Assembly: GCF_002161675.1 (NCBI RefSeq)
Contig: NZ_NFIH01000002.1
Coordinates: 124,001-188,000, forward strand
DNA: 64,000 bases
Direction: 5' to 3'
Source of the DNA: Pseudoflavonifractor sp. An44
GTDB lineage: Bacteria; Bacillota; Clostridia; Oscillospirales; Oscillospiraceae
The position numbers were made by a program, and so were the translations under genes. Positions 37,307 through 44,409 of this stretch are shown here, one piece after another (the first letter of the stretch is position 1; every line of letters begins with the position of its first letter). The notes under the pieces were generated by a model. The model worked only from the letters and a program-made list of their open reading frames with translations, was not told the origin of the DNA and did not search any database.

Positions 37307-37345
37307 AACTCCTATGGCTGTCTCTGGGCAGCCATAGGAGTTTTT
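37307..37345 (+). terminator. Terminator after pgi
   Basis: A perfect 14-bp stem (37307-37320 with 37329-37342), 8-base loop, T5. It separates the glycogen cluster from ppx-ppk. Confidence 0.92.
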
Positions 37346-37352
37346 ACATACT

Positions 37353-37404
37353 CTTTACAAAATACGACAGGAAATCTTGACACAGGTTTTGTAAAGTATA
37401 GATA
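37353..37404 (+). promoter_or_regulatory. ppx-ppk promoter region with 10-bp inverted repeat
   Basis: TTGACA at 37377-37382 is followed after 16 bases by TAGATA (37399-37404), a plausible promoter. CTTTACAAAA (37353-37362) and TTTTGTAAAG (37387-37396) are exact reverse complements that straddle the -35 box. TTTACA and TTGACA lie 23 bases apart, recalling the repeated hexamers of Gram-positive Pho boxes. A phosphate-responsive operator is a plausible inference. Confidence 0.55.
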
Positions 37405-37467
37405 GTGGTGTATTACGTCCATTCATAGCTAAAACCGCTGTGAAGATCATATAACAGGAGGATAGAC

Positions 37468-38367
37468 ATGAAGCATGCAGTGATTGATATCGGTTCTAAC
37501 TCCATGCGTTTGACGGTGTATTCCGTGGAAAAAGAGAGTTTTACCGTTCTGTTTAAAGAAAAGATTATGGCCGGGCTGGCCAATTATATGGAGCACGGCA
37601 TCCTGACGGAGGAAGGTATCCGCAGAGCTGGAGCTGGACTGCTCTCCTTTGCAAAGACGCTGGACCACCTGGAGATCACCAACATCTCCGCCTTTGCCAC
37701 CGCCTCCCTGCGTAACGTTCATAACTCCCAGCAGGCTGCTGCCGCCATCAGCCAGATGGTGGGGTTCCCCATCGAGGTGCTCTCTGGCGAGGAGGAGGCC
37801 ACGTTCGGTTATGTGGGTGCCATGCAGGACACTGCCATGGACAGTGGACTGTTTGTGGACATTGGCGGCGCCAGTACTGAGTTGGTGGAGTTTGAACATG
37901 GCCAGGTAAACCAGGCCTCCAGCTTCCCCATTGGCTCACTGAAGCTGTACCGGGACTGTGTCAAGCGGATTCTTCCCGGAAACGGCTCCTATGAGCGCAT
38001 GGAGAAAGCTTTGAAGCGGGAGCTTGGAAAACTGCCTGCCCAGGACCTGACTTCCCACCAGATTGCAGCGGTGGGCGGCTCTGCCCGAGCCGCTTTGAAG
38101 CTGTCCCGCACGGTCTTCCAGCTGCCCCAGACCTGCCGGTCTGTCACCGCCGACCAGCTGGATGAGGTATTTGCCCTACTCCGCTCCGACCAGCGCACGG
38201 CCACCGATCTGATTTTGAAGGCAGCACCTGAGCGGCTGCACACACTCATCCCTGGCCTGATGATTCTGCGCCATGTGGTGAAAACTTGTCAAGCAAACGA
38301 GGTCATCGTCAGTCGGTACGGTGTCCGGGAGGGTTATTTATGCCAGAAGATACAGTCAAAACTATGA
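37468..38367 (+). CDS. ppx: Exopolyphosphatase / Ppx-GppA phosphatase
   Basis: A protein of 299 residues with the actin-like ATPase fold. The first phosphate loop is AVIDIGSNSMRLTVY at 3-17, the catalytic Glu region is ASLRNVHNSQ...GEEEATFGY, and the second loop is FVDIGGASTELVEF. It is the short form without the C-terminal HD-like domain of E. coli Ppx. It hydrolyses polyphosphate or (p)ppGpp-type substrates. ACAGGAGG precedes the ATG. Its 3' end overlaps ppk by 28 bases, so the two opposing activities are co-expressed. Confidence 0.92.
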   Translation: MKHAVIDIGSNSMRLTVYSVEKESFTVLFKEKIMAGLANYMEHGILTEEGIRRAGAGLLSFAKTLDHLEITNISAFATASLRNVHNSQQAAAAISQMVGFPIEVLSGEEEATFGYVGAMQDTAMDSGLFVDIGGASTELVEFEHGQVNQASSFPIGSLKLYRDCVKRILPGNGSYERMEKALKRELGKLPAQDLTSHQIAAVGGSARAALKLSRTVFQLPQTCRSVTADQLDEVFALLRSDQRTATDLILKAAPERLHTLIPGLMILRHVVKTCQANEVIVSRYGVREGYLCQKIQSKL

Positions 38368-40508
38368 AAGATTACAGCTACACCCAAAACCGAGAACTGA
38401 GCTGGCTGCGGTTTAATCGCCGCGTGTTGGAAGAGGCAGCGGATCAGACCGTGCCGCTGTTGGAGCGCCTGAAATTCATCTCCATCTTCACCAGCAACCT
38501 GGATGAATTCTTTATGATTCGAGTGGGCAGTCTCTTCGACCTGGCTGCCATTTCCAACAACAAAGAGCGGGATAACAAAAGCGGCATGTCTCCCCGGGAG
38601 CAGCTGCGTTGTGTCTACGAGACCATTCCTCCCCTCATCGACCTAAAAAACCATCTCTACGAGTCCCTCTGCACTCAGCTAGAAGAAGAGGGCATCGTGG
38701 ATGTTTCCATGGACCAGCTGACAGAGGCGGAACAGCAGTACGTCTCCCGGTATTACACCGCCAACGTACTTCCCACCCTCTCTCCCCAGATTGTGGACTC
38801 CCACCACCCCTTCCCCCACCTGGAAACAAAGCGGCTTTACATTTCTCTGCTGTTACGGGAGAAAAAAGATCGACTTTCCCTGGGATTTGTCCCCCTCCCT
38901 GCCTCCCTGCCCGCTTTTCTCATGCTGCCCAATTCCAATGGCCGCTATCTCCGTATGGAGCAGATGCTCCTCCACTGGGCGCCCTCCCTCTTTGAGCGAT
39001 ACAAGGTGGCAGACAGCTGTGTCATCTGTGTCACCCGCAATGCAGATATCAGCTTTGACGTAGATAAGTTTGAGGACACCACCGAAGAGGACTTCCGGAA
39101 CCATGTCAGCAAGCTGCTCCACCTTCGAGGTAAACAGTCTGCGGTGCGCCTAGAGGTCTCTCGGCCCATTTCTCAGGCCTTTCTGGACATTTTACGGGAC
39201 AGATTGGACCTGGAAGCGCACCAGGTGTTTGTGGACCGCTCTCCGTTGAATATGAGCTATGTCTTTGCCCTGATTGGTCAGCTGCCTGCTGATGTCAGTG
39301 AGAAACTCCTCTTTCCTCCCTATCAGCCTCGCCAACCGGAGGATTTGAACCCCAAGCAGAGCATGATTCAACAGATTCAGCAGCGAGACCGACTCCTGTT
39401 CTATCCCTTTGACTCCGTCAACCCCTTCCTGCAATTGCTTCAAGAGGCCGCCGAGCGCAAGGATGTCATCGCCATTAAAATGACTATCTACCGTCTGGCC
39501 TCTTCTTCCAAGATTGCCCGTATTCTCTGTCGAGCGGCGGAAAATGGGAAAGAAGTCACCGTACTCATGGAGCTGCGAGCCCGTTTTGACGAGGCCAACA
39601 ACATCGCCTGGTCCAAAGTGCTGGAAGAAGCCGGATGCCGGGTCATCTACGGTGTCGAAGATTATAAGTGTCACAGCAAGATCTGCCAGATTACCATGCG
39701 CCGGGGCGATACCCTCAACTATATCACTCAGATCGGCACAGGAAACTACAACGAAAAGACCTGTGCTATGTACACGGATCTGTGCTTTATGACTGCTGAT
39801 AAGCAGATTGGCCTGGACGGTGCCGCTTTCTTCCGCAATATGCTGGTGAGCAATCTCAGCGGCAGCTATCAGCGCCTTCTGGTCTCCCCCAACGGTATTC
39901 ACCAGGCTCTCTTAGACCACATGGATGAACAGATTATCTTGGGACATCAGGGATATATCTGCATCAAAGCCAATTCCCTCACAGAACGGGCCATTATCAA
40001 CAAGCTTCAGCAAGCCAGCCAAGCAGGCGTAGAGGTACAGCTGATTCTCCGGGGCATCTGTTGTATTCGGCCCGGAATTCCCGGAAAAACCGAGAGCCTC
40101 CACGTTACTAGCATTGTGGGCCGCTATCTGGAGCACGCCCGCATCTACTGCTTTGGTCGGGGAGAACAGGCCAAGTATTTCATCTCTTCGGCGGACTTGA
40201 TGACCCGAAATCTGTTGCGCCGAGTTGAGATCGCCTGTCCTATCGACGACCCACAGGTAAAATCCCAGCTGGAATGGATTCTCCGCACCCAGTTGCTGGA
40301 CAATGTAAAGGCCAGTTCCATGCTCAGCGACGGAAGCTATCTGAGAAAAACCAGTACCGTCTCTCCTCTCAACAGTCAAGAGGAGTTTATGCGTACCTCT
40401 TCCCACACGGCACAACCTAGCTCCGCACCTGCCAAGTCCAAACCTCAGGGTTCCCTGCTCCAGCGGCTGAAAGATCGCTTCCCCTGGACGATTACAAGAA
40501 AGTATTGA
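38340..40508 (+). CDS. ppk: Polyphosphate kinase 1
   Basis: A protein of 722 residues. It builds polyphosphate from ATP. It starts with the PPK N-domain (NRELSWLRFNRRVLEEA, ~15-31). The phosphorylated His is in DYKCHSKICQI (~443), the second catalytic His in YLEHARIYCFGRG (~599), with ARFDEANNIAWSKVLEEAG and GTGNYNEKTCAMYTD between. ATG 38340 has GGAGGG six bases upstream. A serine-rich tail of about 60 residues follows the core. Its stop codon overlaps the -35 box of the tRNA-Leu promoter. Confidence 0.96.
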   Translation: MPEDTVKTMKDYSYTQNRELSWLRFNRRVLEEAADQTVPLLERLKFISIFTSNLDEFFMIRVGSLFDLAAISNNKERDNKSGMSPREQLRCVYETIPPLIDLKNHLYESLCTQLEEEGIVDVSMDQLTEAEQQYVSRYYTANVLPTLSPQIVDSHHPFPHLETKRLYISLLLREKKDRLSLGFVPLPASLPAFLMLPNSNGRYLRMEQMLLHWAPSLFERYKVADSCVICVTRNADISFDVDKFEDTTEEDFRNHVSKLLHLRGKQSAVRLEVSRPISQAFLDILRDRLDLEAHQVFVDRSPLNMSYVFALIGQLPADVSEKLLFPPYQPRQPEDLNPKQSMIQQIQQRDRLLFYPFDSVNPFLQLLQEAAERKDVIAIKMTIYRLASSSKIARILCRAAENGKEVTVLMELRARFDEANNIAWSKVLEEAGCRVIYGVEDYKCHSKICQITMRRGDTLNYITQIGTGNYNEKTCAMYTDLCFMTADKQIGLDGAAFFRNMLVSNLSGSYQRLLVSPNGIHQALLDHMDEQIILGHQGYICIKANSLTERAIINKLQQASQAGVEVQLILRGICCIRPGIPGKTESLHVTSIVGRYLEHARIYCFGRGEQAKYFISSADLMTRNLLRRVEIACPIDDPQVKSQLEWILRTQLLDNVKASSMLSDGSYLRKTSTVSPLNSQEEFMRTSSHTAQPSSAPAKSKPQGSLLQRLKDRFPWTITRKY

Positions 40509-40533
40509 AATTTTCCCAATTCTGTGGTATACT
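40505..40533 (+). promoter_or_regulatory. Sigma-A promoter upstream of the tRNA-Leu fragments
   Basis: TTGAAA (40505-40510), 17-base spacer, TATACT (40528-40533). It fires about 20 bases before the first decayed tRNA-Leu half, whereas the intact tRNA lies nearly 1 kb further on. Confidence 0.72.
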
Positions 40534-40559
40534 CCATACCCGTAGTCATAATGAGATAT

Positions 40560-40620
40560 GCGGGTATGATGGAATTGGTAGACATGCGAGATTTAGGTGC
40601 TGTCACCTCAGTGAAGAAGT
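40560..40620 (+). pseudogene. Decayed tRNA-Leu 5' half, copy A
   Basis: Bases 40560-40598 match the first 39 bases of the intact tRNA-Leu(TAG) with six differences, all transitions. The match ends at GATTTAGGT in the anticodon loop. It is followed by GCTGTCACCTCAGTGAAGAA, which is also found after copy B. There is no T-arm or acceptor 3' strand. The sequence GGTGCTGTCACC at the junction forms a small hairpin. Confidence 0.78.
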
Positions 40621-40631
40621 TTTTGTAAAAA

Positions 40632-40654
40632 TAGCGGCAGGGAGTTCCTGCTGC
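40632..40654 (+). repeat. Hairpin preceding tRNA-Leu copy B
   Basis: AGCGGCAGG-GAGTT-CCTGCTGCT, followed by CATATATGCGGGTATG. A sister hairpin at 41464-41488 sits in the same position before the intact tRNA. Confidence 0.7.
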
Positions 40655-40662
40655 TCATATAT

Positions 40663-40723
40663 GCGGGTATGACGGAATTGGCAGACGTGCAGGATTTAGG
40701 TGCTGTCACCTCAGTGAAGAAAG
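40663..40723 (+). pseudogene. Decayed tRNA-Leu 5' half, copy B
   Basis: Bases 40663-40701 match the intact tRNA-Leu 5' half with one difference, end at the same anticodon-loop point as copy A, and continue into the same 20-base tail before diverging. It is younger than copy A by sequence. It lies just ahead of the zinc-finger protein gene. Confidence 0.8.
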
Positions 40724-40735
40724 TGCAGGTGTGGT

Positions 40736-41398
40736 ATGGAAAGTCAGATGACAAAAGGGCATTGCTATCTCTGTGGCGCAATCGTTGCAAAATCGGGTTT
40801 TTTGAAGCATTTTTCCTCCAGACATTCTGGCGGGGAGGAAGCGGAGAACCAGAAATGTGTCCTCCTTAAGGTGGAGGACGCCGAGGATAAGGTGTATTGG
40901 CTGTACCTCGATATGCCGCTGACCTCTACGCTTAAAACGCTGGATACTTTTTTGCGGGAGATCTGGCTTGAGTGCTGTGGGCATATGAGCGCATTTTATC
41001 AACGCGGCGGGGTGGAGATAGGGAAGAGCACAAAGCTGGATCGCATTCCGACCGGTTCCGTTCTCTTTTACGAGTATGATTTCGGCAGTACGACAGAGCT
41101 TCGGATTACGTTTCTGCATCCTGTGTCCCGTCCCAAACAGCGCAAGGCTGTCCGTTTGCTGGCTCGGAATCTGCCTTTGCTTTTCGAGTGCGGACAGTGC
41201 GGCGAGGCGGCGGATTACGTCTGCTGTGAATGTGACGCGATGGAGGAGTACCCGTTTTTCTGCGAGAAATGTATGGCGTCCCACGAGCACGAAGGATGCG
41301 CACTGCCCGTGGTCAATTCCCCAAGAATGGGCGTATGCGCGTACTGCGGGGAATACGATGTATACGAGTATTCGGACGGTACCGAAAAAGAAGGGTGA
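40736..41398 (+). CDS. pRiA4b ORF-3-like protein with zinc-binding motifs
   Basis: A protein of 220 residues. An N-terminal C2H2-like motif is CYLCGAIVAKSGFLKHFSSRH (shown in part: CYLCGA...HFSSRH). The middle matches the pRiA4b ORF-3 fold: LDTFLREIWLECCGHMSAF and FYEYDFGSTTELRI. The C-terminus has several CxxC pairs (CGQCGEA, CCECDA, CEKCMASH, CAYCGEY), like a B-box or zinc ribbon. The family is common on plasmids and mobile elements; its function is unknown. Codon use differs from the flanking genes (many GCG, CGG, TTT codons). It sits between tRNA-Leu fragments, so it was probably imported. ATG 40748 is an alternative start. Confidence 0.75.
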   Translation: MESQMTKGHCYLCGAIVAKSGFLKHFSSRHSGGEEAENQKCVLLKVEDAEDKVYWLYLDMPLTSTLKTLDTFLREIWLECCGHMSAFYQRGGVEIGKSTKLDRIPTGSVLFYEYDFGSTTELRITFLHPVSRPKQRKAVRLLARNLPLLFECGQCGEAADYVCCECDAMEEYPFFCEKCMASHEHEGCALPVVNSPRMGVCAYCGEYDVYEYSDGTEKEG

Positions 41399-41463
41399 AA
41401 GAGCAGCGCAAGCAGGATGTGCTGTCTGCATCTATCCTTCTCAAGCAAAAACGAGATATCAAA

Positions 41464-41488
41464 AGCGACAGGAAAAACTCCTGTCGCT
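41464..41488 (+). repeat. Hairpin preceding intact tRNA-Leu
   Basis: AGCGACAGG-AAAAACT-CCTGTCGCT followed by CATATAAGCGGGTATG. Same stem pattern (AGCGRCAGG/CCTGYCGCT) and the same CATATA link as the hairpin at 40632. It may terminate the gene upstream or mark a cassette end. Confidence 0.7.
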
Positions 41489-41495
41489 CATATAA

Positions 41496-41580
41496 GCGGG
41501 TATGGCGGAATTGGCAGACGTGCAGGATTTAGGTTCCTGTGCCGAAAGGCGTGTGGGTTCGACCCCCACTACCCGTACCA
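41496..41580 (+). tRNA. tRNA-Leu, anticodon TAG
   Basis: An 85-base cloverleaf with encoded CCA. The acceptor is GCGGGTA/TACCCGT (one G-U), the anticodon arm CAGGA-TTTAGGT-TCCTG (anticodon TAG), with a variable arm and the T-arm GTGGG-TTCGACC-CCCAC. It borders the conjugative element, and tRNA genes are common ICE attachment sites. Two decayed 5' halves lie upstream. Confidence 0.96.
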
Positions 41581-41925
41581 TGTTATCCCAACACTATAGA
41601 TGCCGTAGGCGCAACGCCTACGGCATCAACCGTTTCCGGGATTTTTCTCCTCAAAATTTCACCGAAAATTCCATAGATGCAAACGCCCTGTTTTCCCCGA
41701 CTGGTGGGACTCGAACCCTCCTCTCCCCCGTCGTTGGCACAGATATAGGCAAACAGCGCCCTTTTTGAACAAAGCAGTTTCAAAAAGGGCGCTACTCTTT
41801 TCCAAATAGAATATACAGCGTTTCTAGGCGTCAATTTGTTGGTCGTGATCGATCATCAGATTGGCGCCTTTTTTCATTTCCAGCAAAATTCAAAAAGGGC
41901 GCCACGCCCCAAGGAGGTAATCATT
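41581..41925 (+). other. Non-coding leader region with overlapping inverted repeats
   Basis: No gene is seen here. Three structures stand out. A 12-bp hairpin lies at 41599-41627. A perfect 15-bp hairpin (41755-41769 with 41779-41793) follows. A third, imperfect hairpin (41863-41903) lies just before the ribosome binding site of the next gene. The sequence TTCAAAAAGGGCGC occurs at 41779-41792 and again at 41889-41902, so the strand at 41755 can pair with either. A T-arm-like GGGTTCGAGTCCCACC is readable on the minus strand near 41703-41718. Confidence 0.65.
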
Positions 41926-42600
41926 ATGAAACGAGACACATTTTTTCAGGAGCTTCGCCGAGTACTCCAACGGGTAGGCTTCACCACCCAAGCAGAACGG
42001 GATAGTCTGTTACCTGTGGAATGGGATGGCCACCCTCTCTGCAGGATCACAGAGGGCGGCGGTGTACGCTACCGACAGGAGGATGTGGCAACTTTGGAAC
42101 GGGAACAGGCCTGTGAGCAGGCAACCCATCTGGCCGGTACAGTGCGGGAATACATGACGTTGCTGGAGCAGGCTCCCCCCTTGAGGGCACAGGGACTGAC
42201 CGGAGACTTTCGAGTTCTGGCCGACTTCAACGGGACTGTGCTGGCTGGACACCAGACCAAATTCGGCATCCACTTTGTCACCTGGGACCGGGACTTCCGC
42301 TGGACAGGTCTCAACTACGGCCACTACTTTCAAGACAATTACCTGGCTGCCAAGCAAGACTTTGCTATCCGTTCCGGCCTTGTCCCCCAGTACCAAGTTT
42401 TCAACCAGGAACAGCTCACAGAAATCTTTCGATGCTGCGCTGATACCCTAAACACCAACCTGAACCTGTCTCCCAAACAGGAGGCATGCATCCGGGGTAT
42501 TCAGGATCAGATTGAAAATGGCATACCCGATGTTGTCGATCGCATCAAAGAGCAGGAACAGCAACTCGCACAACCTTATATCCCCCAGCAGACCATGTGA
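41926..42600 (+). CDS. ICE protein of unknown function, 224 aa
   Basis: ATG 41926 with AAGGAGG upstream. The N-terminal half is helical and charged (FFQELRRVLQRVGF). The C-terminal half has a segment around WTGLNYGHYFQDNYLAAKQDFAIRSGLV. That segment resembles domains repeated in large ICE-borne proteins of Firmicutes, where an acidic surface and a YF..AK.DF.RSGL pattern recur. I cannot assign a function. It is monocistronic, between the structured leader and a terminator. Confidence 0.6.
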   Translation: MKRDTFFQELRRVLQRVGFTTQAERDSLLPVEWDGHPLCRITEGGGVRYRQEDVATLEREQACEQATHLAGTVREYMTLLEQAPPLRAQGLTGDFRVLADFNGTVLAGHQTKFGIHFVTWDRDFRWTGLNYGHYFQDNYLAAKQDFAIRSGLVPQYQVFNQEQLTEIFRCCADTLNTNLNLSPKQEACIRGIQDQIENGIPDVVDRIKEQEQQLAQPYIPQQTM

Positions 42601-42604
42601 AATT

Positions 42605-42639
42605 GCGCCGGAGTTCTAACCAAGATTCCGGCGCTTTTT
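42605..42639 (+). terminator. Terminator before the pilus operon
   Basis: GCGCCGGA (42605-42612) pairs with TCCGGCGC (42627-42634), followed by T5. Confidence 0.85.
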
Positions 42640-42667
42640 CTATTTCGGCGAAAGGAGGACATTGCCC

Positions 42668-42703
42668 ATGCCCCATTACTTCACACGGGATTCCCCTCTA
42701 TGA
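42668..42703 (+). CDS. Possible 11-residue leader peptide of the pilus operon
   Basis: AAAGGAGG at about 42653-42660 precedes an ATG by about eight bases. The frame reads MPHYFTRDSPL and stops inside a small hairpin (CTCTA-TGA-TAGAG). The site is stronger than that of the adhesin gene downstream. It could be a real short peptide that sets up translation of, or attenuates, the pilus operon, or only a remnant start. Confidence 0.35.
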   Translation: MPHYFTRDSPL

Positions 42704-42774
42704 TAGAGAGGAACCCGGAACACTTTTACAAGAGATGAGACAGATCATTTTAACTCAGAAGGGACGTGATACAA

Positions 42775-44394
42775 GTGAAACTCATCCAACGCATCCTTAC
42801 CACAGCTCTGTGCGGTGCCCTGTGTCTCGGGGTACTGCCTGGAGCAGCGGCACCCCCAGAAGTGCAGCCGTTCCAAGAGGTAGTGACAGAGACAGCCGAC
42901 CCCATCGTTGAGACCACCGCAGAGGAAGAAACGCCCCTGCTGGCCACCATGTCGGCCTGGTCTCCCGGCGAGGTGGTCAACACCTGGGAGGGAGAGCCAT
43001 ACACCTCTATTACCGGCCATAAGTACGCTCTGATGAAATTCAGCTTTATGCGCTACTACAGCGACGGTACCAAAAAAATTATCACCAGCACTCAGGCCAG
43101 TGGCTATACCAACAACAAGTACTATGTGGGAAACACCCTGGCCTACTGCATCGAGTCCGGTAAGGCCTTTGACGGAGGAGACTACACCTCTGGAGAAGCT
43201 GGCACATCGGACTATCTCAAACTATTGTCTCCCACGGCCCGTGAAGGCATTATGCTTGCCATGCTCTACGGCTACAACCCGGAAAACCCCAGCTATATTC
43301 CAACAACCAGCCAGGTTGGATGTGCCTTCAACGTGGACGACTTTGCCTTTGCCACCCAGATCATTATCTGGGAGTATCAAAGCGGCATCCGCAACAGCCC
43401 CACCTCCATTTCCGCTCTATCCTATGGGGGCAAGACCATCGAGGCAGACAACTATGTGAAGTGGATCGAGGGACATCCGGCCAAGAACTGCTATGACTGG
43501 ATGCTGGACCAAATGGCTGAACATCGAGTAATCCCCAGCTTTGCCAGCACGGATGTGGGCCTCAATATGGCTCACACCATGCAGTATGATGCCATCAGCG
43601 GTAAATACACCGTAACCCTCACAGATACCAACACCACCGGCTGTGACATCACCTTCCCCTCCACCAGCGGGATTACCGTCTCCCGCCAGGGCAACACCTA
43701 CACCTTCTCCACCACCCAGGAGATTACCGATCCCGTTACTCTGACGATGCGGAAGAACATCCCCCAAAATACAGGAGCCCTGCTCATCTGGTCCAACGGC
43801 GTGGGCCAGACCTTAGCCACCGGAGTGCAAGACCCGGTGGTTTTTTATTTACAGCTGCGTACCCAGCCCTTGGGGATGCTCACCATTCACAAGTCCGGTC
43901 AGGGAGACCAGGACCTGTCTGGGGTGAAGCTGCAACTGCTGGATAACCAGGGAAATGTGGTGACCTGGAGCCAGCAGGCGGATGGACGCTATGCCGCTCT
44001 GGTGGTGCAGAACGGCCAGTTTGTCCCTGGGCAAGGAACGGATACTCTGGTTACCGACGCAAAGGGCCGGGTAGAGCTGGTGAACATCCCCTTTGGCACT
44101 TACACCCTGCGGGAAATCCAGACAGAGGAAGGCTATCAGCTTCTGCCCCAGCCCGTCACCATCACCCTGCCCTATGGGGTAGCCGGAGCCAAGGACACCA
44201 CCAGCGACGAGGTGTACTACAGCAATGGCACCAACTACTATTACCATCTCACCTACGACCTGCGCAATACCCTGGTGTATCGCCTGCCTGCCACAGGAGG
44301 CTATGCCATCTGGCTGATGAGTGCCGGACTGGCCCTGGCCTTCCTGTGCGTCACCGGGCTGGTTGTGTATAAAAAACATCAAATTAAACACTGA
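42775..44394 (+). CDS. Thioester-domain surface adhesin, LPATG-anchored pilus tip
   Basis: A protein of 539 residues. A signal peptide (MKLIQRILTTALCGALCLGV) leads. An N-terminal thioester domain has the reactive Cys in LAYCIESG (~124) and the Gln in TQIIIWEY (~195), the TQxxIW motif. A middle region follows, then a SpaA-like Cna-B domain (MLTIHKSG...YTLREIQTEEGY). The C-terminus has the sorting signal LPATG, membrane segment and basic tail. The thioester can form a covalent bond to host amines, so this is the likely tip adhesin. GTG 42775 gives a cleaner signal peptide and RBS spacing than GTG 42766. Confidence 0.88.
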   Translation: MKLIQRILTTALCGALCLGVLPGAAAPPEVQPFQEVVTETADPIVETTAEEETPLLATMSAWSPGEVVNTWEGEPYTSITGHKYALMKFSFMRYYSDGTKKIITSTQASGYTNNKYYVGNTLAYCIESGKAFDGGDYTSGEAGTSDYLKLLSPTAREGIMLAMLYGYNPENPSYIPTTSQVGCAFNVDDFAFATQIIIWEYQSGIRNSPTSISALSYGGKTIEADNYVKWIEGHPAKNCYDWMLDQMAEHRVIPSFASTDVGLNMAHTMQYDAISGKYTVTLTDTNTTGCDITFPSTSGITVSRQGNTYTFSTTQEITDPVTLTMRKNIPQNTGALLIWSNGVGQTLATGVQDPVVFYLQLRTQPLGMLTIHKSGQGDQDLSGVKLQLLDNQGNVVTWSQQADGRYAALVVQNGQFVPGQGTDTLVTDAKGRVELVNIPFGTYTLREIQTEEGYQLLPQPVTITLPYGVAGAKDTTSDEVYYSNGTNYYYHLTYDLRNTLVYRLPATGGYAIWLMSAGLALAFLCVTGLVVYKKHQIKH

Positions 44395-44409
44395 GGAGGA
44401 CAATGAATC

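Noticed and set aside
40560-40723. CRISPR-like or integron attC-like repeats near tRNA-Leu
   Set aside because: Only two copies plus the intact gene, unequal spacing and clear tRNA identity; no cas or integrase gene next to them.
41695-41725. T-arm-like sequence on the minus strand (GGGTTCGAGTCCCACC)
   Set aside because: No matching acceptor, D-arm or anticodon arm nearby; the T-stem has a mismatch. It may be a tRNA remnant or attachment-site relic, but it is too short to call.
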